From assembly GCA_023248955.1 (NCBI GenBank), contig JAHFDP010000038.1, positions 1 through 39,366 on the forward strand: 39,366 nt of DNA, read 5' to 3'. The stretch is from Deltaproteobacteria bacterium. Its GTDB lineage: Bacteria; Myxococcota; Myxococcia; Myxococcales; JAHFDP01. The translations under genes were made by a program, and so were the position numbers. The notes under the pieces were generated by a model that saw only the letters and a program-made list of their open reading frames with translations, was not told the origin of the DNA and made no database searches. Of this stretch, positions 24,060 through 33,953 are shown one piece after another. Every line of letters starts with the position of its first letter. Positions within the stretch are counted from its first letter, which is position 1.

Positions 24060-25604
24060 ATGACACGACTGGCGTCCCTCTGTTTCGTCTCCGCCGCGGC
24101 GCTCAACGCCTGCTCCAACCCCAACGCAACGCTGGATCGCTCCGGAAGCGAGTTGGTGCCCAGCGCCAAGCACGCGGGAAGCGGGTCGGGAAGCGATGTT
24201 GTGGTTAGCGGGGGTAATGGGACCGCGGTGAACGACTGGGCCGGTCAAGCCAGCGCACGGGGGCTCTCCGTCGGCATGTTTCTCGGAGACATCCGCGCTT
24301 CCAAGTCGGCGCGCCTCGACGAGGTCGAGCGGAACATCAACCGCCACCTCGACATGCTGCTCACCTACCACGACATCCAGACCAGTCCGGATTACGTGGG
24401 ACTCTCCGAGCTAATCGTCATGCTCGACAGACGCCAAACGACGCTTTGTTTGGCGTTGCAGCCTTCCTCGGGTGCCACCGGTCCGAAAATGCGCGACATC
24501 GCCAACGGCGACGAAGATTTGGTGACCAAGCGCTGGGGCGAGGCCATCGCACTCGCTGAGCGAATGCTCCGCCGTCCGGTGACGGTCTGGCTGCGCTACG
24601 CCTCCGAGATGAACGGGAACTGGGACCGCTATGATCGTGGCGCGGATCCGGTCGCCAACAGCCCGGCCTATTTCGTCCAGGCTTGGAAGCGCACGCACAA
24701 CCTGATTAACGACGCCATCGTGCAGGCGGGCGGAAAATCTCGGGTGCGCTGGGTATTCACCGCCGCCGCCCATCCACTTTCGGGCGGGCAGAATGCTTGG
24801 GCTTTATCGGATTTCTGGCCGGGTCGCGACTACGTGGATGTGATTGCGCTCGATGGCTATAACCAAGTGGGGAACGGGTGGCGGCCCTTCGCCGGTGCCG
24901 ATGGCGAGGATGGTTCCGTCTTCGAGGACGGTTACAACGTAGCCGCTCAGCTCGATGAAACGCTCCCGATGATGATCGGCGAAACGGGCTCCGATCGGTC
25001 GGATGCTGCGTGGCGGCGCGGCCGCGGCGATCGCGCCAACTGGATTCGCAACGCGGCTTTGCAGCTCAAGACGCGGCTCACGCGAATCGCCGCGCTCAAC
25101 TATTTTAACGAAAATCCGCCGGGCTCGACGACCACGTACGGACTGAGCGACGACGACGGTAGCATCGAGGCGTTTGGAGAGGCCTTCGCCGGTGGAGCTG
25201 GTCCAGGGCCCGTCGTCGATCCATCTCCGGATCCGTCGCCTACGCCTACTACTCCAGACCCGTCGCCCAATCCGGATCCCACTTCGACGCCGATGCCCGC
25301 CCCGACGATGACATGCGATGCGCCGGCGTTTGCCTATGAAGACGACTGCGTGACGACCGACTGGCAGGCCATCAACCACTCCGCGTGTGAACAGGATGTC
25401 GACTGCAACGGATCGTTTCAAAATACCGGGGTGGTGTGCGACGCCACGCGTGGCGGGAAGGGTAGCCATCGTGGCGTGTGTCGCTTCGGTTGCCGGAGCA
25501 ACGACGACTGCGGCGATTCGCTGGCCTGCAACTACGCAGGGGCGGGTGGTGTGGACACCAAACCTGGCCAATGTGCCGACAACGGAATCGCTTCCGGCCA
25601 GTAG
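24060..25604 (+). CDS. GH26-like lipoprotein with Cys-rich C-terminus
   Basis: A 514-aa exported protein, single-domain paralogue of the gene upstream. The signal peptide ends AALNACSN (Cys18), so it is probably a lipoprotein. The barrel domain (about 60-380) has LRYASEMNGNWD with Glu183 and MIGETGSD with Glu308, so both catalytic positions of the GH26 pattern are kept. A Pro/Asp/Thr linker (PSPDPSPTPTTPDPSPNPDP) follows near 385-415. A tail with eight to ten Cys (about 420-505) resembles the Cys-rich modules of the neighbouring lipoproteins. The ATG is preceded by GGGAGAG. The family resemblance is by motif; substrate unknown. Confidence 0.75.
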   Translation: MTRLASLCFVSAAALNACSNPNATLDRSGSELVPSAKHAGSGSGSDVVVSGGNGTAVNDWAGQASARGLSVGMFLGDIRASKSARLDEVERNINRHLDMLLTYHDIQTSPDYVGLSELIVMLDRRQTTLCLALQPSSGATGPKMRDIANGDEDLVTKRWGEAIALAERMLRRPVTVWLRYASEMNGNWDRYDRGADPVANSPAYFVQAWKRTHNLINDAIVQAGGKSRVRWVFTAAAHPLSGGQNAWALSDFWPGRDYVDVIALDGYNQVGNGWRPFAGADGEDGSVFEDGYNVAAQLDETLPMMIGETGSDRSDAAWRRGRGDRANWIRNAALQLKTRLTRIAALNYFNENPPGSTTTYGLSDDDGSIEAFGEAFAGGAGPGPVVDPSPDPSPTPTTPDPSPNPDPTSTPMPAPTMTCDAPAFAYEDDCVTTDWQAINHSACEQDVDCNGSFQNTGVVCDATRGGKGSHRGVCRFGCRSNDDCGDSLACNYAGAGGVDTKPGQCADNGIASGQ

Positions 25605-25686
25605 AATCCGCGGCTGAGGGCATTGGACGCTACCTGTACGCCCAGTGCATAATGAGCTGTACGATCCTTAGGTTCGGAGGTCGGTA

Positions 25687-28600
25687 TTGGATCGCGAATC
25701 TGTAGGTTCCTGTCTTGGCGTCGCCGCGGTTGCGTTCGCGCTTGCTTGCTCGCCGCCAACCATTCCGCGCGCGGAGCGACCTGACGGCGGCGCCACGACG
25801 GGTGGTGGAACTACCAACGGCGGAACTACCAATGGTGGCACAACAAACGGCGGCACAACGAACGGCGGGACCTCGGGCGGGTCCGTCGGATCGGGAATCG
25901 ACTGGGCGACGCAGGCCTCCAACAGCGGGCTCGCCATCGGAATGTTCGTGGGACCCGCGACCACGGAGCCCGCGCTTACGCTGGCGGAGACGAGGATTGG
26001 CCATCACCTCGATCTGCTGCTTGTCTATCACGAGATTGGCAACGACCCGAACAGCGTCGGCTTGCCCGCGCTTCTCGCGCGACTCGACAAACGCAGGACC
26101 ACGCTGTGTCTGGCCTTGGCGCCGGACAAGGGCGCCACGCTCGACACGATCGCCACCGGCGCCGCCGATGTCGCGCTAACCAAATACGCCGATGCCATCG
26201 CCAAATCGAACACCGTGGTTTGGCTGCGCTTCGCCTACGACGTGAACAGCGATGGCGCCGGCGCGCTGGGGTTCCAGATCGGCGCCGACGTCTCGCGGAA
26301 CAGCCCCGAGAACTTCAAGAAAGCCTGGAACCATGCGCATGATTTGGTAGCCCAACGCCTCACCGCGGTCACGGGAACCAAGGCGCAGGCGCGCTGGATC
26401 TTTTCCGTCGCGGACCATCCGGTCACCAGCATCGCGGGTCGGTTTTCGCTCTCGGATTTCTTCCCCACGGCGGGGGTCGATGCGATCGCGTTGGACGGTT
26501 ACAACACGACCGGCACGTTTCGCTCCTTCGGCGGCCAAACCGGGATAAGCGGATCGATCTTCGAGGACGCCTACCAGACGGCGTCCGCGCTCGGTTCCGG
26601 CAGCCTACCGATGATGATCGGCGAATTCGCTTCGGCCCGCGGAGATCAATTTCCGTCGGTCGGCGGTGACCGGCCCAGTTGGATTGGCCAGGCGGCGGGC
26701 ACGCTGCGCAGCAGCTACACGCGGGTGAATGCAATCACGTGGTTCAATGCCAACGTGGGAACCCACGACTACGCACTGACCGATGACGACGGCAATTATC
26801 AGCCGACTGGCGGCGGCCTTACCCGGGTGGGGAGTGCGAGCAGCAGTTACCACGCGTTTTGCTCGGGATTCGGGAGGAACTGTCCAGGCAACGGTACCGG
26901 GACGGGGACGACAACTGGAACAAGCACTGGGACTAGTACCGGTACGCGGACGGGGACGAGGACTGGAACAAGCACTGGGACTAGTACCGGAACGAGGACA
27001 GGGACGACGACTGGAACAAGCACTGGGACTAGTGCCGGAACGAGGACGGGGACGACGACTGGAACAAGTACCGGAACGCGGACCGGCACAACGACCGGAA
27101 CCACCACCGGAACGCGAACGGGTACAAGCACTGGGACGCGAACCGGTATCTCAAACCTGTGCAATCCGCCCTGTAGAACCGGTCAGCAATGCATCGCGCT
27201 TGTTTGCGTTGGCGGAACTAGCACGGGCACCTCCACCGGCACGAGGACTGGCACTGCGACCGGCACCAGAACAGGTACTGCCACCGGGACCAGGACGGGC
27301 ACTGCGACGGGAACCGCAACCGGGACCGTCACCGGCAGCAACGCGTGCAGCGACACGAAGCCCTGCGCCGACAAGACAAAGATTTGCCAGAAAAACCAGT
27401 GCGTGGCCGCGTCGGGCATTACCTGCTCCACCTCCAGCGACTGCCACCACGTCGATGGAGATGGCCACGTCTGCGGTGTCTGCCCAAAGGGGCAAGCAGA
27501 ATGCGACGCCTTCGTCTGCACCGCCAACGGTTGCTATGTGGACGCGGACTGTCCCGGGAAGAAGGTGGGTTCTTGCGATTTCACGGGCGACGCCTTCGAT
27601 CCGAACAGCGCGGCTGGAAACTGCAAGAGCGCGGAACCCACTCCGACCGGACCCACGTGTCAGACCGACGCCGACCCAACCACCTGCAAGGCCCCCACGC
27701 CGGTCTGTTGCGTCAAGAACCCGAGTGACACCAGCAGCACGGAGGGCGTTTGCAAAGCGTCGTGTCAAGACAAGTCCTCGGGTGGAACCATCGCCGCGGG
27801 GAAGTCATGCGATCCGAAAAATGACCAGTGTGATTCCACGGGCGGGCCCAACGCTCCCGTGGACGTTACGGCCGAAGCGGGGGCAAACTATTTTTGCGAT
27901 CCGGTCAGCAGCACGTGCAAAACGCCTGAGCAGATAGCCAAGACAGGCAGCCCCTGCGATCCTACGGCGGAAGGCGATGCAGCTTGCAACAACGCCAGAG
28001 TACACTCGGGATTTCACTGCAGCCGCACCCTCAAGACTTGCGTTCTCGGCTGCACCATCAACCCCGAGGACCCGGACAACAAAGACATCGATTGCCCGAC
28101 GGGGAAGGTGTGCACGCCGAGCGACGCCGACCCCACCAGCGGCAGCTGCGATTTTGATGGCGTCGACAAGAGTGGCGTCGGCGGGCTGAATCAGCCGTGC
28201 AAGGAGGGCGAGGCGACCGATGCCAAGCTCACCGCCGATCCGCTGTGCGACGCCAAGTCCGACGTGCAGCTCTGGTGCTCGTTCGAGTTGATCTGCCGCA
28301 ACGTCTTCTCCCTCGGGAGCTTGCTGCAGCCCTGCTACAACGGAAACCAGTGCGCGCCTGGGCTCGCCTGTATCCAGAGCAGCACGGCCACCGATTCCAC
28401 GGGGGCCGCGACCGGCGATGACATCTTTGTCTGCCAGGATGCAGCGAAGGTCGGCGTCGCGGGCGGCCAGTGCAACACGTCGGATTTGGATAACGCTTGC
28501 AAGAACGGTCTTTTGTGCGAGGCGGACAGCGGGGCTTGCAAGTCGGCCAGCGCCGTCGGGGGCAAGGGTCAATCTTGCTTTATCAAGGGAGGGACACCGA

Positions 28601-29754
28601 CCGAACCCACCTTGAAATGCACGCAGTCGGACGCCACGAAGTCGGACAGTTGTTGCGATGACAGCTCGTGCACGGACGCCACCATTCTCTGCTGTGCCGG
28701 CAATCATACCTGCCAACTCGGGACCGTCCTTGGAACGCAGAACCATCAATGCACCTTGGACGGTTCCTGCAACGGCGGCTTGACCTGCGTTCTCGCGGCT
28801 CCCGCCAAGTGCGTCGCGGCTGGCGGCGTCAACGACGGCACCGATTGCTACGTGTGCGATCTCGACTCGAACGGTGCTGGAAGTGCGGATGGCGCGAGCT
28901 GCCGCCTGGAGTTTCCGCAATGCGACCCGCCGCTGCTCTGCTCGGACAGCGACCAAAAATGCCACCCGTCCAAGAGCTGCAAGACCGGCGACGACTGCGA
29001 CGCAGGATTAACGTGCGCCATGGTGTCGGGTGCTGTCGCGGGAGCGTGCGCGCCGGTGGATGAAGTCGGGGACGACGGCCTTCCTTGCTTCCACGCCGAC
29101 AACGGTGTGCCGCCCACCAATTTCTGCACGGGCGGTCCCGGCGGCGGCCTCGTCTGCGGCGCCGATGGAATGTGCAGCGCGGGAGGCGGCACCCCCACCG
29201 GTGGCGGCAGTGGCAAGATGGGAGATCCCTGCACCGGCGCCACACAGGTGGCCGATTGTGCCTCGGGCCAATGCGATCCGATACTGAATACATGCCTTGG
29301 CAGCATCGGAGAGGACTGCTCATTGATTGGCAGCGCGTCTTGCGGTTCGGGTTTCTGCGACCCCGTGACGAATCTCTGCGCGCCGACGCCGGGGAATGCC
29401 GGTCAGCCCGGCGGCGTGTGCAACGCGGATTGCTCCTGCCAGTCGGGCTGGATTTGCGACGACAACAGCGCGGCGTGCAGCGGCACCTGCGTATGCGATC
29501 TCGCCGCGGCCTGCGTGGCCGCTGGATGCACGCCGGAGAGCGGCAGCTGCACGGTGACGGATACGAAAGCATGCACCGCGACTTGCAGTCAGCTAACCGG
29601 GTGCCAGAACAACAACGGAGGGTGCGTGGGCGAGATGGGAATTTGCGAAGATGGAGGCGGGGCGTTCCTGACGCCGGTCTGCAAGTGCGACCCGGTTGCG
29701 TGTTTCGACACCAAGCACTGCAACGATGACATCTCCGCGTGCGTGGAGAACTAA
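25687..29754 (+). CDS. Very large GH26-like / Thr-Gly-repeat / Cys-rich secreted protein
   Basis: A 1355-aa protein starting at TTG 25687, with GGAGG at 25676-25680. The signal peptide ends ALACSP, giving a likely lipoprotein. After an NGGTT repeat linker comes a GH26-like domain (~75-395). The nucleophile Glu313 (IGEFAS) is kept, but the acid/base position reads FAYDVN with Asp185 in place of Glu. A Thr-Gly repeat stretch (~400-482), a short Cys cluster, and a second Thr-Gly stretch (~508-546) follow. The last ~800 residues are Cys-rich modules rich in Asp/Gly, of the kind seen in myxobacterial surface proteins. The barrel may bind rather than cut, and the Cys-rich stalk could present it on the surface. 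Confidence 0.75.
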   Translation: MDRESVGSCLGVAAVAFALACSPPTIPRAERPDGGATTGGGTTNGGTTNGGTTNGGTTNGGTSGGSVGSGIDWATQASNSGLAIGMFVGPATTEPALTLAETRIGHHLDLLLVYHEIGNDPNSVGLPALLARLDKRRTTLCLALAPDKGATLDTIATGAADVALTKYADAIAKSNTVVWLRFAYDVNSDGAGALGFQIGADVSRNSPENFKKAWNHAHDLVAQRLTAVTGTKAQARWIFSVADHPVTSIAGRFSLSDFFPTAGVDAIALDGYNTTGTFRSFGGQTGISGSIFEDAYQTASALGSGSLPMMIGEFASARGDQFPSVGGDRPSWIGQAAGTLRSSYTRVNAITWFNANVGTHDYALTDDDGNYQPTGGGLTRVGSASSSYHAFCSGFGRNCPGNGTGTGTTTGTSTGTSTGTRTGTRTGTSTGTSTGTRTGTTTGTSTGTSAGTRTGTTTGTSTGTRTGTTTGTTTGTRTGTSTGTRTGISNLCNPPCRTGQQCIALVCVGGTSTGTSTGTRTGTATGTRTGTATGTRTGTATGTATGTVTGSNACSDTKPCADKTKICQKNQCVAASGITCSTSSDCHHVDGDGHVCGVCPKGQAECDAFVCTANGCYVDADCPGKKVGSCDFTGDAFDPNSAAGNCKSAEPTPTGPTCQTDADPTTCKAPTPVCCVKNPSDTSSTEGVCKASCQDKSSGGTIAAGKSCDPKNDQCDSTGGPNAPVDVTAEAGANYFCDPVSSTCKTPEQIAKTGSPCDPTAEGDAACNNARVHSGFHCSRTLKTCVLGCTINPEDPDNKDIDCPTGKVCTPSDADPTSGSCDFDGVDKSGVGGLNQPCKEGEATDAKLTADPLCDAKSDVQLWCSFELICRNVFSLGSLLQPCYNGNQCAPGLACIQSSTATDSTGAATGDDIFVCQDAAKVGVAGGQCNTSDLDNACKNGLLCEADSGACKSASAVGGKGQSCFIKGGTPTEPTLKCTQSDATKSDSCCDDSSCTDATILCCAGNHTCQLGTVLGTQNHQCTLDGSCNGGLTCVLAAPAKCVAAGGVNDGTDCYVCDLDSNGAGSADGASCRLEFPQCDPPLLCSDSDQKCHPSKSCKTGDDCDAGLTCAMVSGAVAGACAPVDEVGDDGLPCFHADNGVPPTNFCTGGPGGGLVCGADGMCSAGGGTPTGGGSGKMGDPCTGATQVADCASGQCDPILNTCLGSIGEDCSLIGSASCGSGFCDPVTNLCAPTPGNAGQPGGVCNADCSCQSGWICDDNSAACSGTCVCDLAAACVAAGCTPESGSCTVTDTKACTATCSQLTGCQNNNGGCVGEMGICEDGGGAFLTPVCKCDPVACFDTKHCNDDISACVEN
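26893..27332 (+). repeat. Thr-Gly coding microsatellite-like repeats
   Basis: Two tracts (about 26893-27147 and 27220-27332) are built of short units such as GGAACAAGCACTGGGACTAG and ACCGGAACG. They encode runs of GT, ST and RT dipeptides (GTSTGTRTG). They are separated by a short Cys cluster. The arrangement suggests expansion by slippage, and length is likely to differ between strains. Confidence 0.75.
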
Positions 29755-29755
29755 G

Positions 29756-30940
29756 TTGCGTTCCGCCTGGTCACGCCTGGGTTTCCTAGCCCTCCTCAAC
29801 GCTGCGGCTGGTTGCCATGGCTCGCCTTCATCGTCGTCGGCCTCCGTGATCGCCCCGGACCAGTTCGCCGCGCAGCGTGCCGCAGCCGTTTGCGCGTTTA
29901 CCCAGCGGTGCCAGGCCATCTCCTCCTACGCCGCTTGCGATCCCGCAGCCTTGACCACGGCCGGCGGAACTTTTTCGCGCACGGCCAGCGCGGGGCGTGT
30001 GAGCTTCGACGCGGGCCATGCGCAGGCGTGTCTCGAGGCCATCAACGCCCTGGCCTGTCCGATCTACGCCGCCGCTTTTGATTCGAGTCTGCTTGACCCG
30101 CCCGATTGCCAGGCCACGGTCGCCGGCCAAGTTGCGGTGGGCGGCGATTGCTACGGCACGGGCGAATGCGCGAAGGGGTTTTGCGATCTGTCGAGCTGCC
30201 CCGGCAAATGCGTGGCCTACGCACAAACTGGCACCGCCTGCAGCGCGGTTTCCACGCCTTGCGATTTCGGCGCCGGACTGCGCTGTATCAAAGGGCACTG
30301 CGCCGCGCGCCTGGCCGCTGGCGCCGGTTGCGGCAACAGCGCCGATTGCCAGCCCGGACTTTTCTGCTCCTACGCGTCCCCGCGACAATGCACCGCGTAC
30401 GGTACCGGATCCGCCGGCGCGGCTTGCAGGAGCATCGAAGAGTGCGCGCAAGGGTTCTACTGCCTGCGCTCGAGAACGGGCCGCGCGTGCACGGCGCAAG
30501 TTCAAGCGGGCGGCGCCTGCGCGGAGGACGGCGCGCACGTCGGCGCGGTGGCCAGCGAATGCGCGCTAGGTCTGGTGTGTGCTGGCTACAGCTACGACAA
30601 TGCGAAGCTCGTCGCGACGCCGGGTTTGTGCGCGCACGCTTCCGACATCGGCGGGCCGTGCAAAACCATCGTGGCGGACCCCAATGTTGTTGCGAACACC
30701 GGTTGCCTCGCGGGGCTTGTTTGTAGCAACGGAACCTGCGCGGCGCCGCCGAACACCGGCGCTTGCGCGGAGGATCCTTCGGGTGGATTTCCGCAATGCG
30801 ATCAGCGGAAGGCTTACTGCGACACCAGCAGCGGCACTTGCGGAACGCTGGTCGGTGACGGAGCGGTGTGTGCGACCAGCGATCAGTGCAAGAGCGGTGC
30901 TTGCGATCTAAAATGCCTGCCGCGTTGCAGCGCACCCTAA
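29756..30940 (+). CDS. Cys-rich lipoprotein
   Basis: A 394-aa lipoprotein. The N-terminus is MRSAWSRLGFLALLNAAAGC with lipobox Cys20. The start is TTG 29756, two bases after the previous stop (TAAG TTG), with GGAG at 29744-29747. The body holds roughly 30 Cys in repeated modules such as GGDCYGTGECAKGFCDLSSC and GAGCGNSADCQPGLFC, a Dickkopf-like disulfide pattern common in Myxococcota surface lipoproteins. It is almost certainly co-transcribed with the giant protein before it. Biochemical role unknown; probably a disulfide-stabilised surface or adhesion component. Confidence 0.7.
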   Translation: MRSAWSRLGFLALLNAAAGCHGSPSSSSASVIAPDQFAAQRAAAVCAFTQRCQAISSYAACDPAALTTAGGTFSRTASAGRVSFDAGHAQACLEAINALACPIYAAAFDSSLLDPPDCQATVAGQVAVGGDCYGTGECAKGFCDLSSCPGKCVAYAQTGTACSAVSTPCDFGAGLRCIKGHCAARLAAGAGCGNSADCQPGLFCSYASPRQCTAYGTGSAGAACRSIEECAQGFYCLRSRTGRACTAQVQAGGACAEDGAHVGAVASECALGLVCAGYSYDNAKLVATPGLCAHASDIGGPCKTIVADPNVVANTGCLAGLVCSNGTCAAPPNTGACAEDPSGGFPQCDQRKAYCDTSSGTCGTLVGDGAVCATSDQCKSGACDLKCLPRCSAP

Positions 30941-30958
30941 TAATTTCGGAGGAGATGG

Positions 30959-32149
30959 ATGCGCCGTTCAGGACTCTTCACTTTGCTCTTCTTTGCTGCT
31001 TGCGCATCGTCGGTGGAGCACCAAGCTACCGATGGCGGCAGCAACGTGACGCCGCTCGGCAGCCCCTGCACGTTGGACGCGGATTGCAGCGGTCAGGGCG
31101 CGGTCAAGGAGCGGGTCTGCTCCAACGCGGCCATTTGCATCGTGGCCTGCCACCGCGACAGCGATTGTGCAGAGGACCAGCAGTGCGACACGGGGAAGAG
31201 TTACAAGTGCGTGGCAAAAACGCCGTCCACCCTCGGTAACAGCTGCGCCGCCGACAGCGACTGCACCGGTGGCCGCAAGAACACTGGCATCGTCTGCTCG
31301 ACCAACTCGCACAAGTGCATCAGCGCGTGTCACCGCGACGATGATTGTCCCATGGGCCAAAGCTGCAGCGCCAATGCCTGCCTCGGTGTCTCCGGCTCGA
31401 ACCTCGGGGGCGGCAAGGCTCCCTCCGGCAAGGGGCTCTGGATCTGGTATTGGGGTTACATCGGCAAAACGCCGGCTCAGGCCGCTCAGGAAGCCAAGAA
31501 AGACGGCGTCGGCTACGTCTTGATCAAGAGTGGCGAAAACGGCAATTTTTGGTCCGATCGATTGAATGCCGCGTCCGTCGCTGAATTCACCTCGCGCGGA
31601 ATGCTCGTCTACGCTTGGCCCTATATGAAGCCCTGGGGCGGGGTGGCCGCCGAAGACGCGGCGGCACGGGCGGCCAGCGTCCCCGGTGTGAGCGGCGTGA
31701 TTTTGGACGTCGAAATCGAATTCGGCGGCGGCGGCCATGGCGTTGAGGCGACCGCGTTGTGTCAAGGAATCCGTCGCAAAGCGCCGGGTATTTTTCTCGG
31801 GTACAGCTCCTTTGGCTGGGTCGGGTACCACACCGATTTTCCATATAGAGAATTCGATAAGGACTGCGGCGATGCTTTCTTACCGCAGGTCTATTGGAGC
31901 GATCGTCAAGTGACTTGGGAATTTGGTTATTACCAAGCGAAACAAATGTTGGATGCCGCTGGTCTTCAAGCACCGGTATGGATGGCGCAATCGAACGACG
32001 ACGGAATTAATGGTGGTCCACCTCCCACGGTGGACGGACTAAATGCCTTTTTTGATCAGGCTGGCCCCTATTCTTCGCTCTGGGAATTTCCGGAAGCGTC
32101 GCGCATCGCGAAGTTGAATCAATTGCCGTTGCTTCATTTCGGGAATTAA
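30959..32149 (+). CDS. Cys-rich lipoprotein with TIM-barrel glycosidase-like domain
   Basis: A 396-aa lipoprotein. The signal peptide ends FFAACASS (Cys15). Residues ~35-145 hold two Cys-rich modules (CTLDADCSGQ, CHRDSDCAEDQQC, CAADSDCTGG). Residues ~155-396 form a TIM-barrel-like domain with GLWIWYWGYIGKTP, YVLIKSGENG, a strand ending in acidic residues (GVSGVILDVEIEF), and FLPQVYWSD. This resembles uncharacterised glycoside-hydrolase-like proteins near GH25; Asp and Glu in LDVEIEF are candidate catalytic residues. The start has GGAGGAG just upstream, 18 bases after the previous stop. The next gene starts at its stop codon. Confidence 0.7.
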   Translation: MRRSGLFTLLFFAACASSVEHQATDGGSNVTPLGSPCTLDADCSGQGAVKERVCSNAAICIVACHRDSDCAEDQQCDTGKSYKCVAKTPSTLGNSCAADSDCTGGRKNTGIVCSTNSHKCISACHRDDDCPMGQSCSANACLGVSGSNLGGGKAPSGKGLWIWYWGYIGKTPAQAAQEAKKDGVGYVLIKSGENGNFWSDRLNAASVAEFTSRGMLVYAWPYMKPWGGVAAEDAAARAASVPGVSGVILDVEIEFGGGGHGVEATALCQGIRRKAPGIFLGYSSFGWVGYHTDFPYREFDKDCGDAFLPQVYWSDRQVTWEFGYYQAKQMLDAAGLQAPVWMAQSNDDGINGGPPPTVDGLNAFFDQAGPYSSLWEFPEASRIAKLNQLPLLHFGN

Positions 32150-32682
32150 TGCGGACGCGAATTGGAATGGCGGTAATCGTGGTGATTCTGGCCGCGATCG
32201 GGTGGCGTTTGTGGACGGGGAAGGTGTCGAACGGCGCGGCCGCGAAGCCTTCGCAGACTTGGCCCTCGATCGCCACGACGCTTCCGACCACACCGACCGG
32301 TCTCGATTCCATGGTGCCCGCGCCGAAAATTCCGCCGACTGTTTCAACGCTGGGTGAACAAGCGCCGAAAAAAGTCGATTTGCATTCTCCGCAAGCGACC
32401 GTGCAGACGCAGCTCGACCTGTTGCACGGCGGTTCCGACGAAGCGTTTCGCGCCACCTTTTTGCCCTCGGTGCAGCCATCGCTGACGCCAGACGCTATCG
32501 CCGCTTGTCGACGGCGCGTGGAGCACGTCCCGGTGCGGCCAGATTGGGAAAAGGCGGAGCTCTCGACAGGATCCGCGGGGCGCGTGTTGCGTGTCAGCAT
32601 GTTCGGAAAGTCGGAGACCGGCTTTCATGAAACCGCGGGCCAGTGGCTGGCCGATGCGGCGTGGTGCGTTCCGATTTGGTGA
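32149..32682 (+). CDS. Small membrane-anchored protein, unknown function
   Basis: A 177-aa protein with an N-terminal hydrophobic helix (about 5-20, IGMAVIVVILAAIGWRLW), a Pro/Thr-rich linker (~30-75) and a small C-terminal domain. Its ATG overlaps the preceding stop by one base (TAATG), so it is translationally coupled to the TIM-barrel lipoprotein. No recognisable family. A periplasmic accessory role for the lipoprotein genes is inference from coupling only. It converges with the minus-strand gene that ends at 32686. Confidence 0.6.
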   Translation: MRTRIGMAVIVVILAAIGWRLWTGKVSNGAAAKPSQTWPSIATTLPTTPTGLDSMVPAPKIPPTVSTLGEQAPKKVDLHSPQATVQTQLDLLHGGSDEAFRATFLPSVQPSLTPDAIAACRRRVEHVPVRPDWEKAELSTGSAGRVLRVSMFGKSETGFHETAGQWLADAAWCVPIW

Positions 32683-32685
32683 CGC

Positions 32686-33360
32686 TTACCGTCCCAAGAC
32701 GGCGGTTGCTCCACCGACATGTTGATGCGTCGAGCTGCTGCTGGCGCCGACCGCGCGTCCCTGCCCGGTGATGCCGATGTGGATGTGCTTTGACGACGTG
32801 GAAACCGAACCGCCGGCCGCAAGCGTGTGGCTGGTGGTGGCGGGCGTCGTCGGGGTGGTGGAGGCGACGCATTGGCCGCTCGTGCAGGTTTCGCCGGTGG
32901 AGCAGGTCGGAGGGCAGGCGACCGGCCCGCACAGGTTGTCGCGGCAGACGCCAGTGCCGGACGGACAGTCAGCGTCGGCTTGGCAACTCGGCGCGATCTT
33001 ACAGTGGCCCCCTGAATCGCAGATTTCACCTGCGGTGCAAGGTGCGCTCGCCGAGCAGGTTACTGGCTTGCACAGTTTGTCGCGGCAGAGCGTTCCCGAG
33101 GCGCAGTCGGCGTCTTTTTGACAAGTGGCCGGCGGCACCACGATGCAATGGGGATCGGCTCCCGAGGTGCACGTTTCGCCAGCTTGGCAAGCGGCGGAGG
33201 GTCCGCAGGGAACTTTGCCGCAGGACTCTTTGCGGCAGACCACGTTGGGGTCGGTGCAATCGGCGTCGGCCCTGCACTTCGGCGCTGCTGGCGGAACCGG
33301 CGCGACGCCCGGACAGGCGGAAAGCGCGACGAGAAGGGCAGCAAGAGAGGCGTTGCGCAA
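32686..33360 (-). CDS. Cys-rich lipoprotein
   Basis: A 224-aa protein starting at TTG 33360 (MRNASLAALLVALSAC, Cys16) with GGAG seven bases before. The frame runs on upstream, but that part is antisense to and overlaps the pseudogene, so it is not coding. The body has about 25 Cys in repeats such as CRADADCTDPNVVCRKESC and CQKDADCASGTLC, the same type as the plus-strand lipoproteins. A Thr/Ser/Gly/His-rich tail (about 165-224) includes HIHIG. It begins directly after the tail-collar remnant and may share its promoter. Function unknown. Confidence 0.65.
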   Translation of the reverse strand: MRNASLAALLVALSACPGVAPVPPAAPKCRADADCTDPNVVCRKESCGKVPCGPSAACQAGETCTSGADPHCIVVPPATCQKDADCASGTLCRDKLCKPVTCSASAPCTAGEICDSGGHCKIAPSCQADADCPSGTGVCRDNLCGPVACPPTCSTGETCTSGQCVASTTPTTPATTSHTLAAGGSVSTSSKHIHIGITGQGRAVGASSSSTHQHVGGATAVLGR

Positions 33361-33371
33361 GTGTGACTCCG

Positions 33372-33643
33372 TTAGGTCTTGATAATGAAATTGAGAATCA
33401 AAAAGGGCGGCATGACGTTGTATTCGATTCGGGTCCCCACAATGCCGCTTCGCCGCTGGTCGCGTCATAAATCGCGAATTGAACCGTTGACGTCCCAGTC
33501 TCGGGCGTCCCGTCGATTTTAAGAATCCGGCCCTGTTGATCACGGTAAGGCGGAACCGTGGCCGCCCGCGCCGAGGAAACAAGGAATAAGGCGAGCCCAA
33601 TAGAAACCGAAAGGACAGTATTTGAGGGATGGCGCCTGCCCAT
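33372..33643 (-). pseudogene. Deletion remnant of an exported tail-collar-type protein
   Basis: The first part, from ATG 33643, encodes a signal peptide (ending VSSARA) and a beta domain start, VQFAIYDATSGEAALWG, typical of the N-terminus of collar-type proteins. That frame ends at 33398. In another frame, from about 33440 to the TAA at 33372, the sequence reads YNVMPPFLILNFIIKT, a close match to the usual extreme C-terminus of tail-collar/microcystin-dependent proteins (MPPyLxLNyII). The middle of the gene is missing and the two ends are joined out of frame. This is a deletion scar, still with an intact start and signal peptide. Confidence 0.6.
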
Positions 33644-33664
33644 GGATTGTTTCCCCAAATTCAA

Positions 33665-33953
33665 CTCTTGCGGAGAAAAGATTACACCCTCCTACCGTGT
33701 AGCGGCAAGGTTGCGATAAACGGATTAATCCAAAAACTCGCTTAAGGTGAGGCTGCCTGCCCAATCCGTCATGGCCGGGAAGCCCGGCCATGACGAAATG
33801 GCGTGGTCCCAATCAAAGCGAGCTTTGGGATTAAATGGATGTCCATGCGCCGTATCGTTTGCGTATGCGGACCCTCTATTTTTGGATCTATCGTGTCTTT
33901 GAATAACAAAGGTTCAACGGTTTTATATAACGAGCGATTCCAGATCGGGGCGC
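33665..33953. other. Gene-free segment with a palindrome
   Basis: A perfect 13-bp hairpin, CGTCATGGCCGGG-AAG-CCCGGCCATGACG (33767-33795), is a short relative of the nested palindrome at 20957-21061. The rest is AT-richer than average, especially 33870-33935. I see no convincing coding frame. It may include the promoter of the pseudogene and a terminator for pgi. Confidence 0.5.

Noticed and set aside
26893-27332. CRISPR-like or intergenic tandem array
   Set aside because: Units are short, without unique spacers, and stay in frame inside a large coding sequence.
26783-28965. Open frames overlapping the 1355-aa protein on both strands
   Set aside because: They are shadows of the Thr-Gly and Cys-rich coding sequence; products are Arg/Pro-rich repeats.
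33665-33953. Possible small gene in the gap before pgi
   Set aside because: The available frames are short, lack ribosome-binding sites and run through the palindrome.
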